Shown here in pieces: positions 34,145-44,343 of a stretch of 64,000 bases of DNA (the stretch's first letter is position 1; the number at the start of each line of letters is the position of its first letter). The notes below the pieces were generated by a model. It had not been told where the DNA came from, did not search any database, and saw nothing but the letters and a program-made list of their open reading frames with translations. A program made the position numbers and the translations under genes. The DNA comes from Gibbula magus. Lineage: Eukaryota; Mollusca; Gastropoda; Trochida; Trochidae. The stretch covers positions 40,556,869-40,620,868 of the forward strand of contig OW388291.1 in the NCBI GenBank assembly GCA_936450465.1. The letters are read 5' to 3'.

Positions 34145-35055
34145 AGCAAATCTATGAGGAAGTCATGTTTGTCTAGAGCAAATCTTCTAAACTTGCAAAT
34201 TATGTGGAAAGATGAGAATAAAGGATGACAATTCTATGGATATTTCACTGTGATATGTTGTCATGTAATCATGAATATATTACCGAATACTTGAACAGTG
34301 GACAACAGTGAACACACCTATAAAACACTAGCTATTCTCCACTTTCCTCCACCCTTACACATATATACTAATCAATACTTATTGATGTGCCATTTGCTAT
34401 ATTGAAGTTTCTTTGACTTTACTTGAATCTCTACTAAACTTGCTATTTCGATATTATTTCTTTAATAACACTTTTCCTTTCCTGGCTTGCAGAAAATGAC
34501 TGTACATTCATACACCACAGAATGCTTTTAGAAAATACAAAATTGTCCTATTCTCAATTGATTTTATTTCATATTTGTCCTTTCAAAGAATCAATGTAAA
34601 TGTCGCAACATCACCTGCAGTTATACAGTTGAACTGTATTATATTTCAAGTATCATTGATCATCGAACATAAAGGTGCTTTCAAGGGCTTGATTTCATCG
34701 TCTCTGTTCAACATTTATCTGCCATGCTATATTTAGTAAATGCCGAGTTAATGATACTCTGTGTCTTTGAAATTCTCCTCTATAAATAGTCCATGCAGTG
34801 TATGGTGACACTTTACGTCTTTCAAAATCTCCTTCAAGTTCCAGGTCAATAACTGTAAAGTTGATAAGTGACTTCAAGATATTTTGGTAAAAAACAAACT
34901 TTTTCAATATCATCACCTTTAAATACTGAGTCTATTTAGTCAGTAACCTTTTATCCATGTTTACACTATGATTTAACAATTGTGGAAATGATGGAGTTGA
35001 TCCTTGAAGGAGTCTGACTGGTGCATGAGGTACTTTCTGTTGATCTCGTCTCACT
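34145..35055. other. AT-rich DNA, no gene supported
   Basis: A 73-codon minus-strand frame at 34695-34916 has no recognisable domain. No arrays. Confidence 0.4.
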
Positions 35056-35057
35056 TC

Positions 35058-35292
35058 TTAGCTCATCAGACTTACAGTTCCGGAGGGACTTATGGCATGG
35101 CTTTTGGCTGTTGTCCATCTGTTTTCTGTAAAAGTTTGAGCGTTCTACTTCTCCTCAAGAACTGCTGAACTGCTGCTGCTGCTGAATTGTTGTTGGAATG
35201 TACTTGGAGATCAGAGTTTGTACATTTGGTCCTGTTCCCCCACTCCTCTCAAAGAAGGGCTTGGCAGGCATTTTCCCTATTGAGAGGGACCA
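35058..35292 (+). repeat. Dispersed repeat headed by AGCTCATC, copy of that at 18255
   Basis: TTAGCTCATCAGAC, GGGACTTATGGCATGGC, TTTGGCTGTTGTCCATCTGT, TACTTCTCCTCAAGAACTGC and GGCTTGGCAGGCATTTTCCC keep the order seen on the minus strand at 18255-18489. A short (CTG)n interrupts it at about 35170. Confidence 0.55.
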
Positions 35293-35452
35293 CTTGATAA
35301 ACGTACATGGAGATTATTATAGCTATTTTCATCAGCTCTTTGAAGATTTCCAACGACAAGATGGTCATCAACCGCATGATGTACGACAGAATCATAAAGC
35401 TGTAAGTCAGCCTCCCAGCATCTCTATGTATATATACTTATATACCTATTTA

Positions 35453-35628
35453 CAGTCAAGCCGCAATAATCCGGCCACCGATAATCCGAATCTGGCAGTT
35501 TCCGAACGGTAGGAAGATGTAACCAAACTAATCTCTTTAGTAGTCCTCAGTATACTCAGTAGTCCGAACATTTCTCTATCCGAACGTTTTTGATGAACGG
35601 AAGCGTTCGGATTATCGAGGCCTGACTG
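35453..35628. mobile_element. Pogo/Tigger-type (Tc1/mariner) MITE, 176 bp
   Basis: Both ends are intact. The left reads CAGTCAAGCCGCAATAATCC and the right, reverse-complemented, CAGTCAGGCCTCGATAATCC, a terminal inverted repeat with three mismatches in about 21 bp. TA lies immediately outside each end (35451-35452 and 35629-35630), the target duplication of Tc1/mariner transposons. CAGTCARGCCTCGATAATCC-type ends are typical of the Pogo/Tigger branch. The inside repeats TCCGAAC words and encodes no transposase, so it is non-autonomous. Confidence 0.85.
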
Positions 35629-35634
35629 TACCTA

Positions 35635-36520
35635 TATTCTGAAATGCCAAAAGTCCATAACTTGTTGGAATGAATATGGTCTGAGGAGCATATATCAATC
35701 AGAAGGAAATGGCAGAATGTCGGGGGTGCATCAGGTGTTGTTGCAGGCGGAAGACCTTTAGAAGTAGACACTTCACCCCTGCATCCCCCTCTCCCCTCAA
35801 CAAGAATAAAAACAGGTTTAAGTCTTCTGCTTTTTTTAGCCCACATTGTAAATACATAACCAAAGGCAATAAATACAGAGCGATAGGGCTTCATTGATGT
35901 CATATGACAGGGTCCTGTTTCCAGTTGTCTGCCCTTTGTACCAAGGTTCTTGTTGGAAAGGCCACGAACCTAGGAACCGTGAAGTGTAGGAAACTGGAGA
36001 AATCAGACACTATTGCCTTTCTATATTGTTCTAAACTTATTCTACAGGAATTCTTGGGGAGCTTTTAGAATTACTAAATGAAGACAATGTAATGGATATA
36101 TTGGCAATTTTATTTATTTCTGAACTGCTAGTTTGTGGTTCTAGTTGAAAAATAAATAATTAATTTGTTATCCACTATTGTCTACATATTTAAGTACCAC
36201 ATTGAAATTGTAGAAGTTGTTTTTCTTATTCCATGACAAAATATCTTGAAATTCTTTTATGCTGGATACAAAATTAAGACATCTTATAGAGAGATATGGA
36301 TGATGATTGAGTTTAAAGATTATTTCACAGCTTTTGTTAGAAAAATTAATGATAAACAGAAAAAGAGAGAAAAGTGCAGCATTTTTCAAATTTCTAGCGT
36401 TTGCTTGAGAAATGATCCCCAGTCTTGTATTTGATGTGGGAAATGTAGAACAAGACGAGGGCATATCTAAGTAATGTAATCCGGTCAATTAATCTCCTTT
36501 GTGAAAGAACGCCTCCCTTT
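35635..36520. other. AT-rich DNA, no gene supported
   Basis: Frames of 62-115 codons near 35556-35903 and 36168-36488 occur on opposite strands over each other and show no domain. No array. Confidence 0.4.
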
Positions 36521-36524
36521 ATGA

Positions 36525-36884
36525 ATCATTAAATTCCGCCCAATCAAGCTCTCACATCAAAGGGCTGCACATTCCGCTGGGTGTACAAGGAGTTCACTTC
36601 ATGTCAACCCGGACCAACACGACATCAAACTTGCTCTCCCAACATGTGAAACACAGCAAGAATGTGCACAGAGCAAAAGGATGACTTCATCGCGTGGGCA
36701 AGTAACAAAGCATGTAGCAACATGCAGTGAGGAAACGGACGTCAGGAAAGAAGAAAACCAAGTCTGTAATTGGGTGACAGTTACATCATCAAGGAATTTC
36801 AAACAGGCAGGAGAGAACAGAGATGAAGTGAGTCTGAGTTCGCCTCCTTTGATTCTGCTGTTCCTCTGGAAACTTGTCTGGTGA
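36525..36884 (+). other. Exon-like GC-richer open stretch, unrecognised (weak)
   Basis: The plus-strand frame is open for about 118 codons from just after a TGA near 36520 to TGA at 36882-36884. It is rich in polar residues, but I recognise no domain. A second frame gives a 27-codon ATG ORF at 36601. The stretch is visibly less AT-rich than its surroundings and lies just upstream of the candidate terminal exon at 37083, which is why it is listed. No convincing splice pair was found. Confidence 0.15.
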
Positions 36885-37082
36885 TGTGTTCATCCTGTCT
36901 GATGTATCTGGCCCATGTACATGTGTTTCACTGGGCAGTGACAGGTCCTGGCTCTCTGTGAGGAGGGTTGCATATACTGTGATATGTATTTAGCCGACAG
37001 TGATGATATGTTTTGCTTTTCTATGATGTGTCCCATCTGAAGGTGATCATGATTAGTTTTGGGACAGCTGTCGCTGATGCAG

Positions 37083-37224
37083 AGCAAGTCATCATGGTAA
37101 CAGATCGTCCTGTCACGAGGAACAAGATTCACCCATGAGTCCATCCATCTTGGACGACTCTGACTCGTCTGGTGGCACCCCTCCCCTGTCCAGCGACATC
37201 TCACCGGAGGCCACTGTTTGAAGC
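37083..37224 (+). CDS. Candidate terminal coding exon, unrecognised protein
   Basis: The plus frame ends at TGA 37222-37224. Its last residues, LDDSDSSGGTPPLSSDISPE followed by ATV, form an acidic, Ser/Pro-rich tail of the kind found at the disordered C terminus of regulatory proteins. Codons are GC-richer than in the neighbourhood. A possible splice acceptor, TGTCGCTGATGCAG, precedes it, and an in-frame stop (TGA at 37075-37077) lies just upstream, so translation would have to enter by splicing or from the internal ATG at 37135. A small stand-alone ORF or chance are alternatives. I do not recognise the protein. Confidence 0.25.
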
Positions 37225-37229
37225 TTGAC

Positions 37230-38835
37230 AGCAGTGGCCACGTTGAAGAAGTAATCCCCTTAGGTCATTTGTAAAGACATTATAGTGTTGATTTTCTTGC
37301 ATCTGTCAGCCTTCACAAGCTTGCTTCGAATGATCGAAGTCTTCACCGCTAGGAGCCAGACCAATTTGTTACACGGGTCGTCTTGTGAGATATAGGTAAC
37401 AGCCTGCCTTGTCGGAAATATCTGTAACCATGTTGTACTACCACATCAGAAATATCTTTACCTATGTATAAACCTGATGGGTTTCTTTGAGCAGCTGATG
37501 AGACTACTCGACCTTGGTGATTCATTTGTCTTCAAGAATGAAAACTTGTTTCCTGTGACAAATGTTTTAGGATATCTTAAAGTTTAAACAAATGTTATTT
37601 AGACATTAAATAATTAGTTAAAAGATAATTCATTTATTGGTAGAATTACTCAAAGCTGATTGTCATTTATGTCTCTTGGTAAAATCTCTCTCTCTCTCCC
37701 TCATTCTCAAGGGCAACAAATGGTAGGGATAAGTGTTGTATGTGTTCAATTTCCTTACCAATTGCTAGCTCTGCTTGATAACAAGATAAGAATTTATGTC
37801 GAAATATTGAAAATAAAGAAGTTGTTATTGACATGTTTCATCATTATTTCCTTTGTGTAGACATTGTAACAGCCATCAATGATTTTAAATCCCCCCCAAA
37901 CAACCTATATTGTGAGAAATGTGGAATATAAACAAGGTGTATATGTAATGGTTTTCATTAACTCCAACTTAAAACATCCGTCACCTGTCCTCAGTGGCCT
38001 TGTTCATTGAAACACAAACTCTTCATTTTTGTAGATCATTATATTTTACCTTTAAGATAATTATTTTCATGGACACAATTATGAATGTTTATTTCTTTAA
38101 AGTGATGCAAATGTTCATTAAGAAAAAACATGGAGAAAGTATCCCATACCAGCCTATAAGACCAGCCATAAGAAGAAAATGTACATATAGAGGGTTAGAC
38201 CTTCCGCCATTCCTGCGTCGATGTATTTACTGTTTGCCGTGTTTTCACTACAGGAAGTAATTTGCAAATCTCAGTTTAGATTTAGATTCTCGTTAGACCG
38301 CGCAGTTCACGTCAGCCAAAATAAAGTATCAATCAGGAACGAATAAAAAAAATCTTTTTATTTCCACTCCATGGGCTAGCAATCAAGTGATCATACTTAG
38401 ATTAATAAAGCAGTAGAGCATATCAAGGTATTTGAGATGTAATCTAAGGATCTGAAGGGATTACAACACATCAAGCTATCTCTCCACGTTGACAGGGGAC
38501 TCAGGCTAGTCTGTGGGAGGCTGGTCCTCGGTTGTGGAAGCTCTCAGCACACTGATAGTCATGAATACAACACAATGACATAGTCTCAGTTCATAATATT
38601 TAACCTTAACTTCACCTAGCTCGAAACATAACCTGCCATTGTAAAGCAAGTCTAGAGTTTGATCTGAAATTTCCATTTCTAAGACGCTTCTTTGCAATAT
38701 ATAATGAAATTGTAATTTTTTTTAGAATAAATATATTTTGCAGAGAACACTGCTGATACGGGTCAACCATCTCACCAGCTGGTGCAGTAAGAGGCTTGCC
38801 TATCAATAGACCCGGGCCAAACTTTTGTATTGGTA
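37230..38835. other. AT-rich DNA, no gene supported
   Basis: Frames of 63-92 codons have no recognisable domain. (TC)n occurs at about 37684-37698. No element ends were found. Confidence 0.4.
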
Positions 38836-38867
38836 AATAAGTTATGATTCCTAAAAGTTTGTCACAA

Positions 38868-38978
38868 AGAAAGGGTTTACACTGAAACATCCCATCTCAC
38901 TGCTATAAAGAAGTTGTAAATCCATACAACTTTATTTCTTCACCTTAACAAATGCCTCTCAAACATGGTAATGGTGGT
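38868..38978 (+). mobile_element. Penelope-like terminal fragment (candidate)
   Basis: TGAAACATCCCATCTCACTG then ATAAAGAAGTTG and ATCCATA parallels GAAACGTCGCACTCATATC, AATAAAGAAGTTG and ATCCATAG at 6024-6062. It continues TTTATTTCTTCACC and AATGCCTCTCAAACA, which also follows the palindrome at 13274-13303. The hammerhead core is degraded. The match of three ordered blocks across loci supports one repeat family. Confidence 0.45.
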
Positions 38979-38984
38979 ATACCA

Positions 38985-40220
38985 CACCATGACTTTGTCT
39001 ATAAGCTATAAATATGGACTAAGTCTAGACTACGATTCCTCCTGGAAAGAAAGATAAGAGCTCGAGTATATTCAGAGCAAATCTTACAAATTTCCTTTTG
39101 ATCATTTTTTCTCTAAATTCTGGATGACATACTCTCCAGAAAACTGGGAAACCTGAATAAAGTTTGGAATACCAATCTATAACATGTGTCCAAAATCGTT
39201 CAATGTTCTGAATGTCCTGGGCTGTCTAACCCTGCCGATGAAAATCCAGAGGGTGGTCGTTAGCTGTAATAAATCTTGAATATATGCGGCATAACTTCAT
39301 AAGCTTTTTATGATTTGTAAATCGGTGTTCAGACAGGGCTGTCATCTCTGTGCTTCATTAATTGCAGTATTGCAGATTATTGTATCATGGGTGCCAATCT
39401 TATTGACAGTTTAAAGCTGAATTGCTTGCCTCATGTACGACCAATGGATTGCTTACTGATTAATATTGTCACATGGGCCTGGCTATTTGATTTATTGGTC
39501 TTTAAAAATACTAAACTGGAATTCATTTTGATATGAACTGCGATTTTATTCTCTTTCATTTTAATTGTATACATTCTTGCTATAATTTTATTGTATTGTT
39601 ATGGATGAAGATTATTTGTTTCACAGTGTAAAAAGGTTACAGGATAAAACATGCATATTATGGTTGTAAAGTCGAGTTAGAATCTTCCGTACTTTGTTGA
39701 CTGTAGCTTTGTTATTCTAATCAGTTTTATTGCTTGCCTGTGGCTGTGTTTGCAATGCATTAAATTGCTCCATCATTCAGACACACACTATAAACCCGGC
39801 TTACAGGTACAGATTCATATCATCACTATTATGCTTGTGCTGTTTTTCTAGCGCAATAAATGTGTTTTGAGGAGCAGTGAATGAATTAGGCTTGAAGAAG
39901 AGTCAGTCAGTGGGCCGGTTGGTGTTGCTGTGTCAATCCAAAGGAAAGAAATTCAAGTTTTCAGTATCAAAAAGAATATATTTGCACTTTCATGAAAGAA
40001 CTTGATGAAAGAGTTTACTCTCAAATGCTGTGATCAGAAAGAAATTTAACTCCAAACATTTAGATTTTCTTATTGCTTCCACTTCTAATGTCCTCTGAAG
40101 ATTTTATCATGGAAAAGGTTCACACTAATCTGCTAGACAATTGGCTGTGTAATATCCGAGAATGTTCATACATTAATTAACCAGTGTGTGAGATATAGCC
40201 CCAGCAATGACTTCTGTTAA
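38985..40220. other. AT-rich DNA, no feature seen
   Basis: No array, element end or coding frame stands out. Confidence 0.5.
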
Positions 40221-40228
40221 ACTTTTAA

Positions 40229-40339
40229 AGTGGCAACATTTTCTGTGATTTTCAGTTAAAGTGCAAGATATTTTTACTCTTTATGGTATATAATATTTCT
40301 GGGCTTTTTATAACATTTTGCCATATGAATGTTGTCACT
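40229..40339. mobile_element. TTAA-flanked MITE, 111 bp
   Basis: TTAA at 40225-40228 and 40340-40343 flanks ends AGTGGCAACATTTTC (left) and AGTGACAACATTCAT (right, reverse-complemented), which match at 11 of the first 12 bases. The short body has no coding content. It is one of four TTAA elements in the window. Confidence 0.6.
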
Positions 40340-40349
40340 TTAAGTAACA

Positions 40350-41040
40350 GAAAAACACTTTGTAGCTGTCTAATATTCAAGCTTTGATACAATGTTGAAA
40401 TGGTCGTGTTATCAATGACATGGCACTCTGTACACTTAATTGAATGTTGATGTATTTATTAACACATGCTTCACAAGCTACAATTGAGAGTGACTGGCTG
40501 ATCTATGAACAGAGCAGGAGAAGTGAAAGGTCTCTGTATGACCCCTGCGTGTTAAGGAGAGATATATAGACAGGCGCGCACAAAGCGTGAGAAACCTCTA
40601 GGTAACATCACTTCAAGCGAACACCTTGATTTTATGCCATTGCATAATTCATTATTTTGTCAACCTATTCTAAATTCATCAATTGTTAGGCAAGAGAAGC
40701 GATTATGTGGGAACCGTGTATTTTTATAATGTTGTATTTACATGAACGTGTAAGTATTGTGTGAGAACGTTGTGCTAGTGTTTGAGAGTGCCACCTCTCG
40801 TCTCACTCCTAACCCCGTATATTGTACACCGGTGATTTTGACTCCCGTCAGACTGTGAACACTTAATAAAGCCTATAGCTCTCTAGAGTCTCCCTGTCCA
40901 TACAGCCATCGCAGGTAAAACGTAGATAAATACACTTTGGATAGGCAGTGATAAGTGATATAAAAGAGATTTACAGCCTTCGTTTGGCTGCCTGTCTTAT
41001 GCCTGTTGACTCCTTTACATAGGTGGCCCTCGGCTATGCT
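40350..41040. other. AT-rich DNA, no gene supported
   Basis: Nothing supportable. A slightly GC-richer patch with GGCGCGCAC lies near 40575. Confidence 0.45.
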
Positions 41041-41057
41041 TGTCGTAATTTCTACTT

Positions 41058-41165
41058 ACCTCGCTGGCAAGTGGAGAGATCAGGAGCGTGGGAAAGCGTG
41101 AGCTCGGTCCGCTGCGCTTGACAAACCACACTGTAGGACGCACGGCGAGTAGTGTCTCCAATACA
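41058..41165 (-). other. Possible first exon with strong splice donor (weak)
   Basis: On the minus strand a CpG-rich patch ends in CAGCGAG|GTAAGTAG, an almost ideal splice donor at about 41052-41064. The overlapping 62-codon frame has no recognised domain, so if transcribed it may be a 5' untranslated exon. No TATA box is evident. Cap-site or RNA data would decide. Confidence 0.2.
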
Positions 41166-41169
41166 ACCG

Positions 41170-41805
41170 TTTGAACACAGTGAAATATCTTATATGTGTG
41201 CATATATCATATGTGAATTTAAAATTGTTTGTAATTTTTTTTATCAAATAATTCACTGTTTAACAAAGGGCGAGTGTCTCCTGTGCAACATATACAATCA
41301 CATCCGTATTTCAGCTTTAGGTACATCTAACCTTTGCAACTTCTTATGAAAGAAGAAACTTCTGAATCAGAAAGTTCATTCATCAAGTTTTTTTTACCTG
41401 TTGCTGTTTGCACCTGAGTGCTTGACTACAGGTAGAGTTTCACATGTTTCCTCTTTTTCCTCCATCACCCATCCCGAGAAATGTTTATGATCACAACTAA
41501 TTCCTTTTGTCACTTCCTTTGATAAGTTTTGACAGCACGAAAGAAAATTTCATAAAAAAATCTCTTATTCCACATTCATTGTATATTAATCCAATATCGA
41601 TAAAGAAAACGCCCGCTAGTTTATCCACAGCTGAAATCACATCAAAGGAGTCACAGAGACATATCTATCTACTCCGGAGAGTTTGAATGTAAATAAATCC
41701 AGAGATATCCTTCTGTCTCGGATAGAGGAAAAGCAAGTGTAGAAGCCTAGCGTAGCCTCTACCAGTATATAGATAAGTATACACTGACTGGCTACACACA
41801 GGTAG
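41170..41805. other. AT-rich DNA, no gene supported
   Basis: No array or element ends. Short frames show no domain. Confidence 0.4.
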
Positions 41806-41814
41806 TGTAGGTAG

Positions 41815-42015
41815 AGACGCACAGGTAGTTATAGACACATAGATATGTACCGGAGTATAATCCACTGTCACCCGTCTAAAGGCTGTCATATGCTCCAATA
41901 CAGGTAGATATTGGTAAATCTCAACACTGGCTGGATACGATAGATATAGGCAATATAGATACGTAGATATGTACCTGTGAGGTACTAACCACTGCTCGTT
42001 GTCTATAGGCTGTGG
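41815..42015. repeat. Local duplication, about 125-bp period
   Basis: CATAGATATGTACC...CCACTG...GTCTAAAGGCTG (from about 41838) is echoed by CGTAGATATGTACC...CCACTG...GTCTATAGGCTG (from about 41961). TGGTATATAGATA-like words also recur. The copies are diverged. Confidence 0.45.
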
Positions 42016-42127
42016 TGGTATACCCCCAGCTATCAAACACTCTGATAATAATGAGCTACATGATAGCTTTAGGGGCACTCATCCGTGATTACAATGCTGG
42101 ACATGGGCAATTTGTCTCGTAGTCATC

Positions 42128-42230
42128 ATCATCTGCTATTTGTTGTGTAGTAAACCTCCACATAAGCTATATTGTCCTGTAGTAAATATCCACATATGCT
42201 ATTTGCCTTGTGGTAAGTATCCACATAGAA
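42128..42230. repeat. Short tandem repeat, about 34 bp, 3 copies
   Basis: Three units of the form GCTATTTG(T/C)(C/T)-TGTAGTAAATATCCACATA follow one another with several differences. Confidence 0.6.
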
Positions 42231-42513
42231 TATTAAGTACAAGGCTGGTAGCAAACACATACAGTACTGGACGACACATTAACTGAACATCACGTATTAC
42301 AGGACTGCCGTCTATTTGGTGTCATCAGAACTCCAAGCACGTCTAATTTATTCAGTTCACATTGTTCTCGTGGCTATTTTCTGTGGAATATTATTTAGCT
42401 TGCAGTTGATTTGTATTCTGTAATAATATCAGCTATAATTATCTGCTTTAATTTTATTTTATTATACTGTGGTATGTAATAAGCTGCTATCATGACAGCC
42501 CTGGTAGGCAGTA

Positions 42514-43497
42514 AAATGTGGTGTGACACATTGTTCAATATTCCTGATATATAGACTGTGATGTGACACATTGTTCAATGTTCCTGGTATATAGACTGTG
42601 ATGTGACACATTGTTCAATGTTCCTGGTATATAGACTGTGATGTGACACATTGTTCAATATTCCTGGTATATAGACTGTGATGTGACATATTGTTCAATA
42701 TTCCTGGTATATAGACTGTGATGTGACACAATGTTCAATGTTCCTGGTATATAGACTGTGATGTGACACAATGTTCAATATTCCTGGTATATAGACTGTT
42801 GTGTGACACATTGTTCAATGTTCCTGGTATATAGACTGTGATGTGACACATTGTTCAATGTTCCTGGTATATAGACTGTGATGTGACACATTGTTCAATA
42901 TTCCTGGTATATAGACTGTGATGTGACATATTGTTCAATATTCCTGGTATATAGACTGTGATGTGACACAATGTTCAATGTTCCTGGTATATAGACTGTG
43001 ATGTGACACAATGTTCAATATTCCTGGTATATAGACTGTTGTGTGACACATTGTTCAATGTTCCTGGTATATAGACTGTGATGTGACACATTGTTCAATA
43101 TTCCTGGTATATAGACTGTGATGTGACACATTGTTCAATGTTCCTGGTATATAGACTGTGGTGTGACACATTGTTCAATGTTCCTGGTATATAGACTGTG
43201 ATGTGACACATTGTTCAATTTTCCTGGTATATAGACTGTGATGTGACACATTGTTCAATATTCCTGGTATATAGACTGTGGTGTGACACATTGTTCAATG
43301 TTCCTGGTATATAGACTGTGATGTGACACATTGTTTAATATTCCTGGTATATAGACTGTGATGTGACACAATGTTCAATGTTCCTGGTATATAGACTGTG
43401 ATGTGACACAATGTTCAATATTCCTGGTATATAGACTGTGGTGTGACACATTGTTCAATGTTCCTGGTATATAGACTGTGATGTGACACATTGTTCA
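42514..43497. repeat. 40-bp satellite, first block (about 24 units)
   Basis: Units read TTGTTCAATGTTCCTGGTAT plus ATAGACTGTGATGTGACACA. A higher-order pattern is present: 42601-42840 (six units) is repeated without difference at 42841-43080. The block stops at 43497, where an 846-bp insert begins, and resumes at 44344. Minus-strand frames (CHITVYIPGTLN type) come from the repeat. Confidence 0.98.
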
Positions 43498-43810
43498 TTC
43501 GTACCCAAGCGGGCACAGATATGCCGGGTAATAAAGTTTTCATAATGGTCATGGGAATTACAGTTTTTCTAAATATAACTTGCGTTTTGATTGGTTGACT
43601 GAACTTCTTTGCGCTCATTCATGAATTGCTTAGCTATCCTGTTTAAGCTTAATCACATAATTGAACAATTTTGAGCATACCTAATTGAAGTCACACGTCA
43701 GTAAAACATATTAAATATAAAATTATGTTCAACCTAAGTTTTCAAGACCGTAAAGACAGTATTAACTTGCAAGGAGAAGCAGCATGCAAGAGTCGCTGGC
43801 TGCACTGCTG

Positions 43811-43862
43811 TGACGTCATTGCTTTGTGACGTCATTAACCATGACGTCATTTGGTGACGTAC
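43811..43862. promoter_or_regulatory. Cluster of CRE/ATF sites (TGACGTCA x3 plus TGACGTAC)
   Basis: Perfect TGACGTCA palindromes lie at 43811-43818, 43827-43834 and 43842-43849. A 6-base match, TGACGT, follows at 43855-43860. The spacing is 16, 15 and 13 bp. TGACGTCA is the CREB/ATF binding site. The cluster sits inside the insert in the satellite and may be the promoter of a mobile element. Confidence 0.45.
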
Positions 43863-44187
43863 TTACACTCCTATCTTGCATTCCAACAGTACGATTGTTA
43901 GTTCACGTTTTAACTAATTTTCTCTCATTCTGCGACATAGTTTACAATATAAACAAGTTGTTTACTATGTCAGTAAACCGTTTTGGCAATAAAATTCAAC
44001 AGTTACTTTAGAATAGTTCTGAAAAAATAGAGCAAGTTGCAAACTATATTATTTAGATATGCGCATCTTGAAGGTGTGAAAAAGTTTATGAATGGCGTAT
44101 GACTACAAGTTGTATTTTACAGTCTAATCAAAGATCGTGAATTTGGGTCTTGCTTTTCTATTTTTAGGCATTAAAAATGATCTTGGG

Positions 44188-44343
44188 TAAGAAAAAGAAT
44201 AACCAACTCAGTGCTCGGAATTACGAATAATCTGTTCCTCGTGATTTATTATGTCAAACTCCTCGCTAAAGCTCGGAGTTTATCACAATAATTAACTCGG
44301 GACAGATAATCCGTAATGCCTCGCAACTTGTTGATTATTCTTA
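44188..44343. mobile_element. Fold-back MITE, 156 bp
   Basis: The element is an imperfect palindrome along nearly its whole length. Left words CGGAATTACGAATAATCTGT and AAACTCCTCG pair with right words GACAGATAATCCGTAAT and CGGAGTTT, meeting at CTCCTCGCTAAAGCTCGGAG. The outer ends are TAAGAAAAAGAATAACCAAC and GTTGATTATTCTTA. It has no ORF. Two similar fold-backs lie near 57.8 and 58.6 kb. Confidence 0.75.

Larger units (their letters stand above)
43498..44343. other. 846-bp insert splitting the 40-bp satellite
   Basis: Non-satellite DNA lies between two blocks of the same array, joining within one unit (TGTTCA before, AATATTCC after). It contains a cluster of TGACGTCA sites and, at its right end, a fold-back element. 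I could not find terminal inverted repeats for the whole insert. It may be one transposon or a composite. Confidence 0.7.
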
